From positions 6,531 to 70,530 of the forward strand of contig CBDBJK010000027.1 in NCBI GenBank assembly GCA_965206395.1: DNA of 64,000 nt. Reading direction: 5' to 3'. The translations under genes were made by a program, and so were the position numbers. The notes under the pieces are model-generated. The model was given only the letters and a program-made list of their open reading frames with translations. It was not told the DNA's origin and ran no database searches. Positions 53,636 to 63,015 of this stretch are shown here, piece after piece. The first letter of the stretch is position 1. Each line of letters begins with the position of its first letter. This DNA comes from CBDBJK01 sp965206395 (lineage in GTDB: Bacteria; Chloroflexota; Dehalococcoidia; Lucifugimonadales; CATOSD01).

Positions 53636-54799
53636 ATGGAACGCCCTAAGAAGCTATCAGCAACCTTTGTCAAGACGATCTCTGCCCCAGGGCGATATGG
53701 AGACGGGCGCGGCGGGCATGGCCTGTCATTGCTGGTGAAGCCTTCGTCAACTGGACGGGTCCGGCGTATCTGGTGCCAACGTCTGAGGATCGATGGCAAG
53801 GCGGTTGACCTGGGGCTAGGTTCGTTCCCGGTGACGACGTTAGCCGAAGCACGGGCAAAGGCGTTGGCCAACCGCCGATCCATCGAACACGGCCAGGACC
53901 CGCGCACCAAGGCTCGCACAGTCCCGACGTTCTCTCAAGCTCTTGAGACAGTGATAGACCTCCATCAAGCCAATTGGAAGAATCCCCGCGTTGCCGGTCA
54001 GTGGCGGGCCAGCATGAAAGTGTACGCCTTGCCGAAGCTGGGGCGCAAGACCGTTGCCGCTATCACCACGTCGGACATTATGGCCGTGCTGTCTCCGATA
54101 TGGTTGGAGAAACGGGAGACGTCCCGGAAGCTACGCCAGCGGTTGGGGATGGTAATGAAGTGGGCGGTTGCAGAAGGCTATCGGGATGATAACCCGGCTG
54201 GTGATGCAATCGGCGCGGCCCTACCCAAGCCAACCCAACAAGTGGTCCACCAAAAGGCGTTGCCATTCGCGGAAGTGGGCGCGGCCTTGGCTGCCATCCG
54301 AGAGACCGGCGCTTGGCCAGCAACGAAACTTGCCTTTGAGTTTTTGACACTCACAGCAACCCGGTCTGGTGAGGTCCGTCAAGCAACCTGGTCTGAGATA
54401 GACCTTGAGAATCGGGTATGGGAGATTCCAGCGGCGAGAACGAAAACCGGCAAGGTGCATCGTGTCCCTTTGTCTAATCAGGCGATGGATCTGCTAGAGC
54501 AAGCGCGGGAATCGACCGGCGGCGAGGGCTTGGTGTTCCCGGCGCAGCGTGGAAAACCGTTGACGGATAGCACCATTAGCAAGCTCGTGCGGGAAAATGG
54601 CATCGGTTGTGTACCCCACGGTATGCGCTCCAGCTTCCGAGATTGGGGGGCTGAATGTTCGGATGCGCCAAGAGAGATAGCCGAGTTTGCCTTGGGCCAC
54701 GTCGAAGGTTCGGCTGCGGAACTGGCCTACCGGCGAACAGATTACTTTGAACGCCGTAGGGAATTGATGCAAGCCTGGGCCGACTACCTGGCCAGCTAA
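53636..54799 (+). CDS. Tyrosine recombinase/phage-type integrase
   Basis: 387 residues. The N-terminal DUF4102-like arm-binding domain (LSATFVKTISAPGRYGDGRG, then LGLGSFPVTTLAEARAKALA) is followed by the core-binding domain and the catalytic domain. Catalytic residues: Arg in TATRSGEVR (about 243), His and Arg in PHGMRSSFRDWG (about 328-331), and Tyr in LAYRRTDYFERR (about 364). This is the P4-like class that often uses tRNA genes as attachment sites, and three tRNAs lie 170 bases upstream. GAGGGGAAT precedes the ATG. I found no repeated tRNA 3' end that would mark the far junction. Confidence 0.93.
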   Translation: MERPKKLSATFVKTISAPGRYGDGRGGHGLSLLVKPSSTGRVRRIWCQRLRIDGKAVDLGLGSFPVTTLAEARAKALANRRSIEHGQDPRTKARTVPTFSQALETVIDLHQANWKNPRVAGQWRASMKVYALPKLGRKTVAAITTSDIMAVLSPIWLEKRETSRKLRQRLGMVMKWAVAEGYRDDNPAGDAIGAALPKPTQQVVHQKALPFAEVGAALAAIRETGAWPATKLAFEFLTLTATRSGEVRQATWSEIDLENRVWEIPAARTKTGKVHRVPLSNQAMDLLEQARESTGGEGLVFPAQRGKPLTDSTISKLVRENGIGCVPHGMRSSFRDWGAECSDAPREIAEFALGHVEGSAAELAYRRTDYFERRRELMQAWADYLAS

Positions 54800-54976
54800 C
54801 CGCAACAGCACCGATACTGACCCTGGACCGCCTCGAATTTCTGCTGTACCTCTCGAAACCGATCCTGCTGTACCCTTCTTATTTAGAAGGCTGATTTGAC
54901 CTGACTCCTCACAATTCAACCGGAAGTCGAATGGCGTCGGTACTGTGGATGTGCAACGATTATGTCAGTAGGTAGG

Positions 54977-56398
54977 TGTTCAGTGAAAATGTCAGTCCAT
55001 GAGGACATTGACATTGACGGCAACGGAACAGAAGCGGTTACAGGTATTGGCAGGTGTGTTGGAAGGTCGGTTAAAGGTGACCGAAGCCTCTGGTTTGATG
55101 GGAGTGAGCGAGCGCCACGCATGGCGACTACTGGCAGCATTCAGAAAGGAAGGAGTTGCTGCCTTAGCTCACGGGAACAGGGGCAGGACGCCAACGATCT
55201 CCACGGACCCAGCAATTCGGGATCGTGTCAGGGGCCTGGCCAAGGGGACTTATGCAGGACTCAACCACACACATCTGACTGAGCTGCTGGAGGAGCGGGA
55301 GGGCATCGACTTGTCACGATCCACGGTCAGACGGATCCTGCTGTCGGGCGGGATCAAGAGCCCACGCAAACGCAGGGCTCCGAAGCATCACAGCAGGCGT
55401 GTGAGGTATCCCCAAGAAGGCATGCTGCTGCAGATTGATGGCAGCAAGCATGACTGGCTCCAAGGCCGTGGCCCCTACCTCACGCTCATCGCAGCCATAG
55501 ACGATGCCACAGGCACCGTCCCCTTCGCCCTCTTCCGCGACCAAGAGGACGCTCACGGATACCTGTTAATGCTCAGGTCTATCATCCAGGACAAGGGCGT
55601 CCCTATGGCCCTCTACAGTGACAGACACGGCATATTCCAACGCTCACCCAAAGAGCCTGAATCGTTGGAAGAGCAACTTCGAGGCAGACGTGACCCCACC
55701 CAGTTTGGAAGAGCGCTTCAGGAATTGGGAATAGAACTCATCCTGGCCTACACTCCACAGGCTAAAGGCCGAGTCGAGCGCCTCTTCGGCACTCTCCAGG
55801 ACCGGTTGGTCTCCGAGATGCGGTTGGCTGGCGCCACTACCGCACAACAGGCCAACAACATTCTGTGGCGACTTCTACCCGACTTCAACCGGCGCTTCGG
55901 TGTCTGCGCTGCACAGCAAGGTTCGGCCTATCGTCAACTATCGGCAGACCTGTCGCTGGATAGTGTGCTTTGCTTCAAGTACCTGCGTACTGTGGCCAAC
56001 GACAATACCGTGCGGTTCAACTCCACTACACTCCAACTCCTACCCGACGCACACCGTGCTAGCTATGCAAGGGCCACAGTGGAGGTCCAGGAACGTCTTG
56101 ACGGCAGCCTGGTCGTTGTCCACGCAGGTAAGACAATCGGCAGTCAGCCAGCTCCCTCCTCGCCTGTCACGCTCAGAGCGCGCAATGGCCGAAGGGCCAC
56201 AGGTACAATCAACACCGAGGGTCCAATCGATGCTGCTCTTGACCCTGTTGGGAACCCAACAGGGTCAAGAAAACAGGCTTCGGTGCCGCCAGCAACCCCG
56301 AAGACCAAACGGTCCAACAAACCTGGCCCCGACCACCCGTGGCGGAGAAAGCTACTGACATAATCATTGAACAATTAGACTGACATATTCACTGGACA
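54977..56398 (+). mobile_element. ISNCY-family (IS1202-like) insertion sequence
   Basis: About 1422 bases bounded by inverted repeats that begin TGTTCAGTGAAAATGTCAGT at the left and, reading inward from the right, TGTCCAGTGAATATGTCAGT (two mismatches). A further ATTATGTCAGTAG motif lies just outside the left repeat and inside the right one, so ATGTCAGT is likely a repeated transposase-binding site and the outer left border could be a few bases further out. Confidence 0.8.
54999..56363 (+). CDS. ISNCY-family transposase
   Basis: 454 residues. An N-terminal helix-turn-helix (LKVTEASGLMGVSERHAWRL) is followed by the integrase core with Asp in LQIDGSKHDWL (about 148), Asp in ALYSDRHGIF (about 207) and Glu in AKGRVERLFGTLQDRL (about 260). 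The C-terminal part (FKYLRTVANDNTVRFNSTTL) is the mu-transposase-like beta domain. The frame is intact. The ATG lies inside the left end of the element with a weak ribosome site. Confidence 0.9.
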   Translation: MRTLTLTATEQKRLQVLAGVLEGRLKVTEASGLMGVSERHAWRLLAAFRKEGVAALAHGNRGRTPTISTDPAIRDRVRGLAKGTYAGLNHTHLTELLEEREGIDLSRSTVRRILLSGGIKSPRKRRAPKHHSRRVRYPQEGMLLQIDGSKHDWLQGRGPYLTLIAAIDDATGTVPFALFRDQEDAHGYLLMLRSIIQDKGVPMALYSDRHGIFQRSPKEPESLEEQLRGRRDPTQFGRALQELGIELILAYTPQAKGRVERLFGTLQDRLVSEMRLAGATTAQQANNILWRLLPDFNRRFGVCAAQQGSAYRQLSADLSLDSVLCFKYLRTVANDNTVRFNSTTLQLLPDAHRASYARATVEVQERLDGSLVVVHAGKTIGSQPAPSSPVTLRARNGRRATGTINTEGPIDAALDPVGNPTGSRKQASVPPATPKTKRSNKPGPDHPWRRKLLT

Positions 56399-56491
56399 AC
56401 AACAAGGTGAATCGCACGACTTGACTGTTAGCTAATACGGCGGTAAAATTAAACGTGTTATACTCGTTTAGCCCATAAAGGAAGCGACATC

Positions 56492-56647
56492 ATGGGGCAG
56501 ACAATCGAAGGAAAAGGGATAGTTACAGGCAAGGCCGCGATCACCCTTCAACACGCATTGGAACACCCCAAGTCAGACCCGGAAAAGGTCAAGAGGCTCA
56601 AAGAGGCATTACAGTTTCACCGTGGGGTGAAGGTTATAAAGAAGTAG
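56492..56647 (+). CDS. Small protein of 51 residues, function unknown
   Basis: Starts MGQTIEGKGIVTGKAAITLQ and continues with a charged helix (PKSDPEKVKRLKEALQFHRG) ending VKVIKK. AAAGGAAGCGACATC precedes the ATG and a strong terminator follows 35 bases after the stop. This gives it the look of a real single-gene unit. No family is recognised. It lies in the mobile stretch between the ISNCY element and a GNAT gene. Confidence 0.6.
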   Translation: MGQTIEGKGIVTGKAAITLQHALEHPKSDPEKVKRLKEALQFHRGVKVIKK

Positions 56648-56682
56648 ATAACTATTTCTACATCCCAAAAGGCTAGAGTGCA

Positions 56683-56716
56683 AAAGGAGAGGATGATAAA
56701 CATCCTCTCCTTTTTC
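56683..56716. terminator. Bidirectional terminator between the small gene and the GNAT gene
   Basis: A perfect 13-base stem AAAGGAGAGGATG/CATCCTCTCCTTT with loop ATAAA, followed by TTTTTC on the plus strand. A-rich sequence on the other side suits the convergent GNAT gene as well. Confidence 0.85.
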
Positions 56717-56730
56717 TTTATCTTCCTAGG

Positions 56731-57264
56731 CTAGCTGTTGTCCGCATATGTGTATAAGTCGAGCCACATTAGGATATTCTTCCCACCTGAGCCATTTCTA
56801 AAGCCACATGCTTTCCAAAACGCTTGTCCGCCTTTGTTATCCTTGTCCACATGCAATATCAACAGCCGCGCACCAATGCTACTCTGACTGACCTCGGCTA
56901 AGACCCAATCAAATACTTTTCGACCATATCCTTTGCGATGATGGTCAATATGTACGCCAAACCGTGCAATCAGTACACTGGGAATCACATCACGGCCCAT
57001 TTCTGTGATACCAGGACGGCGTACTACTCGTTGTGCATGCTGAACCTCCAGCAATGCCGCAGCTAAGGTAACATAGCCGACTAGGTTTTGATCGTAGTAG
57101 AATAATGTGGTTTTGTTAATGAGCCATTCTTGCTGTTCAAGGGCGTCGTTCACTAGGAATTCGGTTACAGATTGACCCCACGGTTCGTCACCGCAGTTCA
57201 TGTCGGAGACATTAGCATCACGGTCTAACTGGCGTACATTCCATAATTTGGGGTCATCAATCAT
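56731..57264 (-). CDS. GNAT-family N-acetyltransferase
   Basis: 177 residues. Acetyl-CoA binding is shown by FGVHIDHHRKGYGRKVFDWV (about residues 103-122; HRKGYG is the Q/RxxGxG/A motif) and the closing WKACGFRNGSGG (about 152). The front part MNCGDEPWGQSVTEFLVNDA recalls the FxCGxxxLDxFL pattern of GNATs that act as toxins on aminoacyl-tRNA, and it lies in a mobile region. No ribbon-helix-helix antitoxin accompanies it, so a toxin role is only a possibility. Confidence 0.82.
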   Translation of the reverse strand: MIDDPKLWNVRQLDRDANVSDMNCGDEPWGQSVTEFLVNDALEQQEWLINKTTLFYYDQNLVGYVTLAAALLEVQHAQRVVRRPGITEMGRDVIPSVLIARFGVHIDHHRKGYGRKVFDWVLAEVSQSSIGARLLILHVDKDNKGGQAFWKACGFRNGSGGKNILMWLDLYTYADNS

Positions 57265-57382
57265 CTTAGTCGCCTCACTATGGCACTGTAGTATTAGCCC
57301 TTACGCTCAGATAACATGCAGAGGAAATTACACCACACGGCAGTTATCGTACATGAGCATGTCGCTTTAATCCATTGGGCTA

Positions 57383-58619
57383 GTGGTCCAACATCATTGA
57401 AATGAATACCATGATAGTCATTGTTCCTCTTGGGGGTTCAATCGTAACGTTGAACCGAGGAGGAACCATGATGTCTACCAAGAAGTACCGTATCAGACTG
57501 ACTACCGACGAACAACAGGAACTCAACGCCTTGGTCTCACGCGGTCGGGCTGCGGCGTACAAACAGACCCATGCGCGCATTCTGCTGATGAGCGATGAGT
57601 CACGCTCGGACGGGGGAATGAAGGACGCGGACATCACCAGCGCGCTCGGTGTGGGACAGTCAACGGTCGAGCGAATACGCAAGCGCTGTGTGGAGGAGGG
57701 GGTTGAGTCTGCGCTGAATCGCAAAAAGCAACTGCGTCGGCGTCAAAAGAGACTGGACGGCGAAGGTGAAGCACGGTTGATAGCGATGGCCTGCGGGGAA
57801 CCGCCGGAGGGGCGTGCCAGTTGGACCCTGAAGCTGTTGGCTGACCAGTTGGTCGAGTGTGAGATAGTCGGGACCATTAGCACCGAGACGGTTCGCCAGG
57901 CGCTTAAAAAAAAACGAACTGAAGCCGTGGCTGAAGCAGAGTTGGTGCATCCCGCCCGGTCAGAGCGCGGAGTTTGTGTGCGCGATGGAAGACGTACTGG
58001 AGGTCTACCAACGGCCGTACGATGGGAATGAGGTTCTGGTGTGCATGGATGAGACGAGCAAACAGCAAGTCAAGGAGACGCGAGTGCCGCGTCCCGCAGC
58101 GCCCGGCTTATCGGCGGCATACGACTACGAATACGAGCGCAATGGAGTGAGCAGCCTGTTCATGCTGTTTGCACCGTTGGACGGATGGCGCCGAGTCGAG
58201 GTCAGAGAGCGTCGCACGAAGGTGGACTGGGCGCATGTGATAAAGAAACTGGTCGACGAGGACTACCCTGACAGAGACCGGATCGTGCTGGTAATGGACA
58301 ATCTCAACACTCACAAGCTGTCCTCGCTATACGAGGCATTCGAGCCTGCTGAGGCGAGGCGTATAGCTGAGCGACTGGAGATACACTACACTCCCAAACA
58401 CGGGAGTTGGTTGAATATGGCGGAGATAGAGATCGGTGTGCTGGCTCGACAGTGCCTGGACCGACGGATTGCCAATCAAGACATCCTGCGCGGCGAGGTC
58501 AATGCTTGGCAGAATCAACGCAACCGGGATGTGATACGAGTGGATTGGCGCTTCACTACTGAGGATGCGCGCATCAAGCTAAAGTCACTCTACCCATCAA
58601 TACAAAAACGTTGAACCAC
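57383..58619 (+). mobile_element. IS630-family insertion sequence, copy 2
   Basis: 1237 bases between TA dinucleotides (57381-57382, 58620-58621). It matches copy 1 at 28119 apart from the 12-base duplication absent here and at least one substitution near the right end (ACTACTGAGG here, ACTACCGAGG there). The shorter form is probably ancestral. Confidence 0.93.
57468..58614 (+). CDS. IS630-family transposase, copy 2, two frames joined by a frameshift
   Basis: Same organisation as copy 1: helix-turn-helix frame MSTKKYRIRLTTDEQQEL, a run of nine A at 57906-57914, then the DDE frame with CAMEDVLEVYQRPYDGNE, CMDET and VMDNLNTHK. Expression of the full protein needs a +1 (or -2) frame change. Both frames are open. 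Confidence 0.9.
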
Positions 58620-58800
58620 TAGGGGGCGATTAACAAATAAATAACTTCTACCCAAGCCAGACGCCGCAGTATGCTAGTTCGCGGCCTAATGCTATGAGTA
58701 TTACGGGTTCAGCTTTCATTCTGGACATGGCCTCACTCCTCACGTATCCTAGTGGTCATTGGCTGTGGCAACATAAATAACAGAAAAGGAGGACAGAGAA

Positions 58801-59853
58801 TTGGCAAATTCCAAGGTGGTGACTCAGAAGCCTGCCGGTGTCACCTTCGACATGGCGGGCGGCTCCTACGAGCTTGAGATGGAGTCTCTCGCTCCTATTG
58901 ACGCAGAGATCATTGAAATCCCCGCGAACACCGAGGACGAGTTTATAGAGGCGGCGCGAGACGCGGATGCTATCATCGCAAGAGGACGCCCAATTACCGA
59001 AAAAATCATTAATGGCCTGGAAAACTGCAAGATCATAGCTCTCGGTAGCGTTGGCGCGGACGCGGTAGACGTGGCCGCCGCGACCCAACGCAACATTCCG
59101 GTGACCAACGTGCCGGACGTGTTTATCGAAGAGGTCGCCGACCACACGATGATGCTGATGCTGGCATCATTCCGTCGCCTCACCATTATGAATAGCATGG
59201 TAAAAGAGAATCGCTGGAGCGAGGGACGGCCTCTGCTGGCCCAACTTCCAAGGCTCATGGGCCAGACGCTAGGTTTTGTCTCCTTCGGACACGTTGCCAG
59301 AGCTACGGCAATACGGGCGCGGGCTTTCGGCGTTCGTATGCTTGCTTACGATCCCTACATCGAGGAGCTAATGATGACCGATTACGGCGTAGAGCCTGTC
59401 GGACTCACCGAGCTTCTCGAACGCTCCGATATAGTCTCGATGCACGCGCCATCGACGCAGGAAGTCCATCACATGCTTACCGATGAGCACTTCAGGCTAA
59501 TGAAGCCGACCGCCATCTTCATCAACAATGGTCGGGGGCCGACTGTGGACGAGGAGGCGCTAATCAGAGCTTTGCAAGATGGGTTGATAGCGGGCGCGGG
59601 CCTTGATGTGCTTGAGCAGGAGCCGCCCGACCCAGAAAATCCACTGTTGCATATGGAGAACGTGATACTGACGCCGCACGTCGCATCGGCATCGGCAAGA
59701 ATGGGGCCTGAGACACGCAGACGGGTAGGGCAAGAGATCGCGTTGGCCCTCAGCGGACGCTGGCCCAGAACGTGCGTCAATCCCTCAGTGCTGGAAAAGA
59801 CCGATCTCAAACGCTGGCAGCCTTACTCCATGGGCAGAGGCCCCGGTTCGTAG
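58801..59853 (+). CDS. D-isomer-specific 2-hydroxyacid dehydrogenase (C-terminal-binding-protein-like)
   Basis: 350 residues. The catalytic set is present: Arg in NNGRGPTVDEEAL (about residue 242), Glu in EQEPPDPENPL (about 274) and His in TPHVASAS (about 292). The NAD-binding loop LGFVSFGHVARATAIRARAFG (about 156) departs from the usual GxGxxG (second Gly missing as GFVSFGHVA), so cofactor binding may be altered. It starts at TTG 58801 behind AGGAGGACAGAGAA. It is a free-standing gene after the mobile stretch; the substrate is unknown. Confidence 0.87.
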   Translation: MANSKVVTQKPAGVTFDMAGGSYELEMESLAPIDAEIIEIPANTEDEFIEAARDADAIIARGRPITEKIINGLENCKIIALGSVGADAVDVAAATQRNIPVTNVPDVFIEEVADHTMMLMLASFRRLTIMNSMVKENRWSEGRPLLAQLPRLMGQTLGFVSFGHVARATAIRARAFGVRMLAYDPYIEELMMTDYGVEPVGLTELLERSDIVSMHAPSTQEVHHMLTDEHFRLMKPTAIFINNGRGPTVDEEALIRALQDGLIAGAGLDVLEQEPPDPENPLLHMENVILTPHVASASARMGPETRRRVGQEIALALSGRWPRTCVNPSVLEKTDLKRWQPYSMGRGPGS

Positions 59854-59896
59854 CATCTCTGAATGGCTCGTTCAGGGGAAACTCAGGACATGGTTC

Positions 59897-61174
59897 TCAC
59901 GGCACACCGGCAGCAGCGGGAGCATGACGCGGCGGCTTCGCCAACAGCATGATGACGACAGTCGCCGCGCCGAATGTTGCGAAGGTGAGAAGGGCTATCT
60001 GATAGCTTCCCGTAGCATCGAAAACCACGCCGGATAGCAACACTCCGAATGCTTGACCGAGCGAGGCGAAAGGCTCGGTAACGCCGCGAATAGCGCCGAG
60101 AGAGCGGCGACCAAAGTAGTCGGCGAAGGCCACCGGCGGGACGACCAGTATTCCTCCAATCGCCGCGCCGAATAGGGAGGAGTACAATAGCGCTTCTATG
60201 GCGGTGTCGGCGGTGAGAAACAGCAGCGATGAAAGAGACATGAATAGCGCGACGGTTGCGAAAACGTACCGCACCGGAAACCTTTCGATAATCCGGCCCC
60301 ACATGAGGCTGCCTATGCCTGTGAACACTGCGATGAGACTTAGAGCAGACGCCGCGACTGTCGCGCTGAGGCCTTGATCCCTGAAGTATGCCGCGATGTG
60401 GACGTTTGTTCCGGCTTGAATCATAAACACAAAGCCTGCCGCAAGCGCAAGAAGCCAGAGTGAAGGCGTGCGCATGGCCTCGCTTAACGTCCATACCGGC
60501 TCTAAATTAGTTGTCCTTGCAGAAGGCGTGCCCACATCGTCAGCCGTGTCTCCGTCTGGCCTCAGACCTATGTCTTCAGGACGCCGCACGATGAGAAGGG
60601 ATGCCGGAGCCAGAGCAGCTACCCAAACGAAAAGACCAAGGAATATCCAGGCGTCTTGCCACCCGCGCGCCTGTATGACGATGCCTGCCATTAATGGAAA
60701 CAGCACCATTCCAGCCGAGTGAGAAAGGAACAGGAAACCTGTGGCTCTGCCTCGTTTCTTTATGAACCATTGCGAAACCGCTACCGATGAGCCTATCTTG
60801 ACAGGGCTGGAGAACATGAGACGGCCCGTGCCGAAAGCAAGATAGAACGCTATTGGGACAGTCGCCCAGGAAACCGATATGATGGATAGGCCAAGTACGA
60901 AGATACTTACGCTGAGCACAATTCGGACGCCGTAACGGTCTATCAACCAGCCAACGAGGGGAGAAGCGAGCGAGGCCATCAGACCGCCCATACTGGCCGC
61001 GCCCGCGATCAGCGTGCGGCTCCATCCCAGTTCTTGGGACATGGGATACATGAAGGCTGATATGGTAAGGCTGGCAGCCGCATTCGACGAGAACTGGGAT
61101 GAACTGGCCGCGAATAGAACGACCCAACCATAGAAAAACGGCGTCCTTCTTGCCAGTCGGGAAGCGATATGCAA
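59897..61174 (-). CDS. MFS transporter, monocarboxylate/oxalate-formate type
   Basis: About 425 residues with 12 predicted membrane segments, from FFYGWVVLFAASSSQFSSNA at the N-terminus to the last pair near AATVVIMLLA. The loop 2-3 motif GWLIDRYGVRIVLSVSIFVL (D-R-G/R type) and the repeat WGRIIERFPVRYVFATVALF at the mid-loop are typical of the superfamily. A TTG at 61174 has AGGGAGACACCAGC upstream; a GTG at 61252 gives a longer N-terminus without a ribosome site. It probably moves a small organic anion. It ends 44 bases after the convergent dehydrogenase gene. Confidence 0.88.
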   Translation of the reverse strand: MHIASRLARRTPFFYGWVVLFAASSSQFSSNAAASLTISAFMYPMSQELGWSRTLIAGAASMGGLMASLASPLVGWLIDRYGVRIVLSVSIFVLGLSIISVSWATVPIAFYLAFGTGRLMFSSPVKIGSSVAVSQWFIKKRGRATGFLFLSHSAGMVLFPLMAGIVIQARGWQDAWIFLGLFVWVAALAPASLLIVRRPEDIGLRPDGDTADDVGTPSARTTNLEPVWTLSEAMRTPSLWLLALAAGFVFMIQAGTNVHIAAYFRDQGLSATVAASALSLIAVFTGIGSLMWGRIIERFPVRYVFATVALFMSLSSLLFLTADTAIEALLYSSLFGAAIGGILVVPPVAFADYFGRRSLGAIRGVTEPFASLGQAFGVLLSGVVFDATGSYQIALLTFATFGAATVVIMLLAKPPRHAPAAAGVP

Positions 61175-61316
61175 AGCTGGTGTCTCCCTGCCTTTGGTTG
61201 GATTCCCTGATGGGCTTGAACAAGCCGCCAAAGTCGATGGCGATGCTATCACCGACGACGACAGCAGTCAACAATATCGTGTCGCTGACCTTAGTCGAAA
61301 ACACAGGAGAATTGCG

Positions 61317-61736
61317 GTGGACTCAAGAATACTTGAACAACTCATCGGCGAACTGGTTGTGACCAACGACATGCTGGTAGTAATCGACTCTGGAGGAGCG
61401 GTTGCCGAGATGCACGCCAGAGGACTAGCGAAGCCGGATTTCGAGGACGGCTGGGCGATTGTGGAGGCCGAGGGCTGGCACGTTCATCTGAATATGAAGA
61501 CGGTAGATGAGGCACAGTTCGTGGAGGCTGAGGACAGCTACCACGACTTTCCCAAACTTTACTATGTTCGGTTATCGGACGCGCAGGGTAACACCCTCAT
61601 CAGGTTCTATTTCCCCAATCCCTGGCTTGACGAGAACGAGAAGCGCACTGAATTTCAGCCCGAACGTCTTAAATTCTTCGAGGATTTCCGAGACCGCTAC
61701 GTGGGCGAGGGCCGAATCGTGTTCGTGCAGCGTTAA
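61317..61736 (+). CDS. Conserved small protein, function unrecognised
   Basis: 139 residues from GTG 61317 (CAGGAGAATTGCG upstream). It reads VVTNDMLVVIDSGGAVAEMH, GWHVHLNMKTVDEAQFVEAE, LYYVRLSDAQGNTLIRFYFP and FFEDFRDRYVGEGRIVFVQR. The beta-rich pattern with regularly spaced aromatic residues and His recalls heme-utilisation (ChuX/HutX-like) folds, but I cannot assign it. It is divergent from the MFS gene, so the two may share a control region of about 140 bases. Confidence 0.65.
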   Translation: MDSRILEQLIGELVVTNDMLVVIDSGGAVAEMHARGLAKPDFEDGWAIVEAEGWHVHLNMKTVDEAQFVEAEDSYHDFPKLYYVRLSDAQGNTLIRFYFPNPWLDENEKRTEFQPERLKFFEDFRDRYVGEGRIVFVQR

Positions 61737-61905
61737 GCCAGCTTCATTACCCTGCGGGATATCCAGGATGCCAACTGCCGCGAGAGGCCCACGAGTCGCG
61801 CATACGAGACTTGTATCGCAGTGCGGCAGGTGTTAAAATCGGGCCTGTTGTTATTGGCAATCCATCAGCAGTTTTGGAGTCCGCTAGCGGAGGAGACATA
61901 CAAGG

Positions 61906-62988
61906 TTGACAGGTATAAATGTAGCTATCATCGGTGTTGGTAACTGTGCATCGTCTCTCGTGCAGGGCATTCACAAGTACCGTAACGCCACCAATGAGCA
62001 GACAATCCCTGGGCTTATGCATCCCGTACTGGGAGAGTATGGCATCGGGGACATCAATGTCGTCGCCGCCATAGATATTGATGCCAACAAGGTCGGCCTG
62101 GACCTCTCAGAGGCCATTTTCGCCGAACCTAACAACACTATCAAGTTCCAAGACGTGCCTCACATGGGCTTGACAGTCCAACGCGGCATGACCCACGATG
62201 GCATCGGCAAATACATGTCCGAAATCATCGAGAAAGCTGACGGGCCGACTGACGACGTTGCTCGAATCCTGAGAGAGAGCGAGGTAGACGTGGTCGTCAA
62301 CTACTTGCCTGTAGGGTCGGAAGAGGCGACAAGATGGTACGTGGAGCAGGTGCTGGCGGCGGGGTGCGGATTCGTCAATTGTATTCCTGTATTCATAGCA
62401 AGCGGGGCAGGCAACTACTGGCAGCGTCGTTTCAAAGATGCGGGCGTCCCCATCATCGGAGACGACATCAAGTCACAGCTAGGGGCGACCATAACCCATC
62501 GTGTCCTGACACGCCTGTTCATGGATAGAGGAGTGGACCTCGAACGCTCTTACCAGCTCAACTTCGGGGGCAACTCGGACTTCTTGAACATGAAAGAGCA
62601 AGAGCGCCTGGTGTCCAAGAAAATCTCCAAGACTAGCTCCGTTACCTCGCAGCTAGAGTATGACATAGAGAAAGAAAATATCCACGTTGGCCCAAGCGAT
62701 TACGTGCCCTGGCTATCCGACCGGAAGTGGTGCTACATCAGGATGGAAGGGACAAGCTTTGGTGACGTGCCGCTCAACCTTGAACTAAAGCTGGAAGTGT
62801 GGGACAGCCCCAACTCGGCGGGCGTGGTAATAGACGCCATCCGATGCGCAAAGATAGCCAAGGACAGGGGCATGGGCGGGCCAATCACGGGGCCGTCGGC
62901 ATATTTCATGAAGTCGCCGCCAGTACAGTATACAGACGATGAGGCCAGACAGATGGTGGAGGATTTCATAGTAGGCCGAGAAGGGTAG
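61906..62988 (+). CDS. ino1: Inositol-3-phosphate synthase
   Basis: 360 residues, the short actinobacterial/archaeal form. It converts glucose-6-phosphate to 1L-myo-inositol-1-phosphate with NAD. Visible signatures are VAIIGVGNCASSLVQGI (NAD loop, about 6-22), VDVVVNYLPVGSEEATRWYV (about 125), IPVFIASGAGNYWQRRF, GDDIKSQLGATITHRVLTRLF (about 186) and LNFGGNSDFLNM (about 216). It starts at TTG 61906 with GGAGGAG about 11 bases upstream. A glycosyltransferase follows, suggesting synthesis of inositol phospholipids or their mannosides. Confidence 0.95.
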   Translation: MTGINVAIIGVGNCASSLVQGIHKYRNATNEQTIPGLMHPVLGEYGIGDINVVAAIDIDANKVGLDLSEAIFAEPNNTIKFQDVPHMGLTVQRGMTHDGIGKYMSEIIEKADGPTDDVARILRESEVDVVVNYLPVGSEEATRWYVEQVLAAGCGFVNCIPVFIASGAGNYWQRRFKDAGVPIIGDDIKSQLGATITHRVLTRLFMDRGVDLERSYQLNFGGNSDFLNMKEQERLVSKKISKTSSVTSQLEYDIEKENIHVGPSDYVPWLSDRKWCYIRMEGTSFGDVPLNLELKLEVWDSPNSAGVVIDAIRCAKIAKDRGMGGPITGPSAYFMKSPPVQYTDDEARQMVEDFIVGREG

Positions 62989-63015
62989 CGGTAGCCTAAG
63001 AAGGGATGACCTCCG

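Noticed and set aside
53240..54800. Attachment site for the integrase in a tRNA 3' end
   Set aside because: No second copy of any tRNA 3' segment was found by eye, and the integrase lies on the 5' side of the tRNAs.
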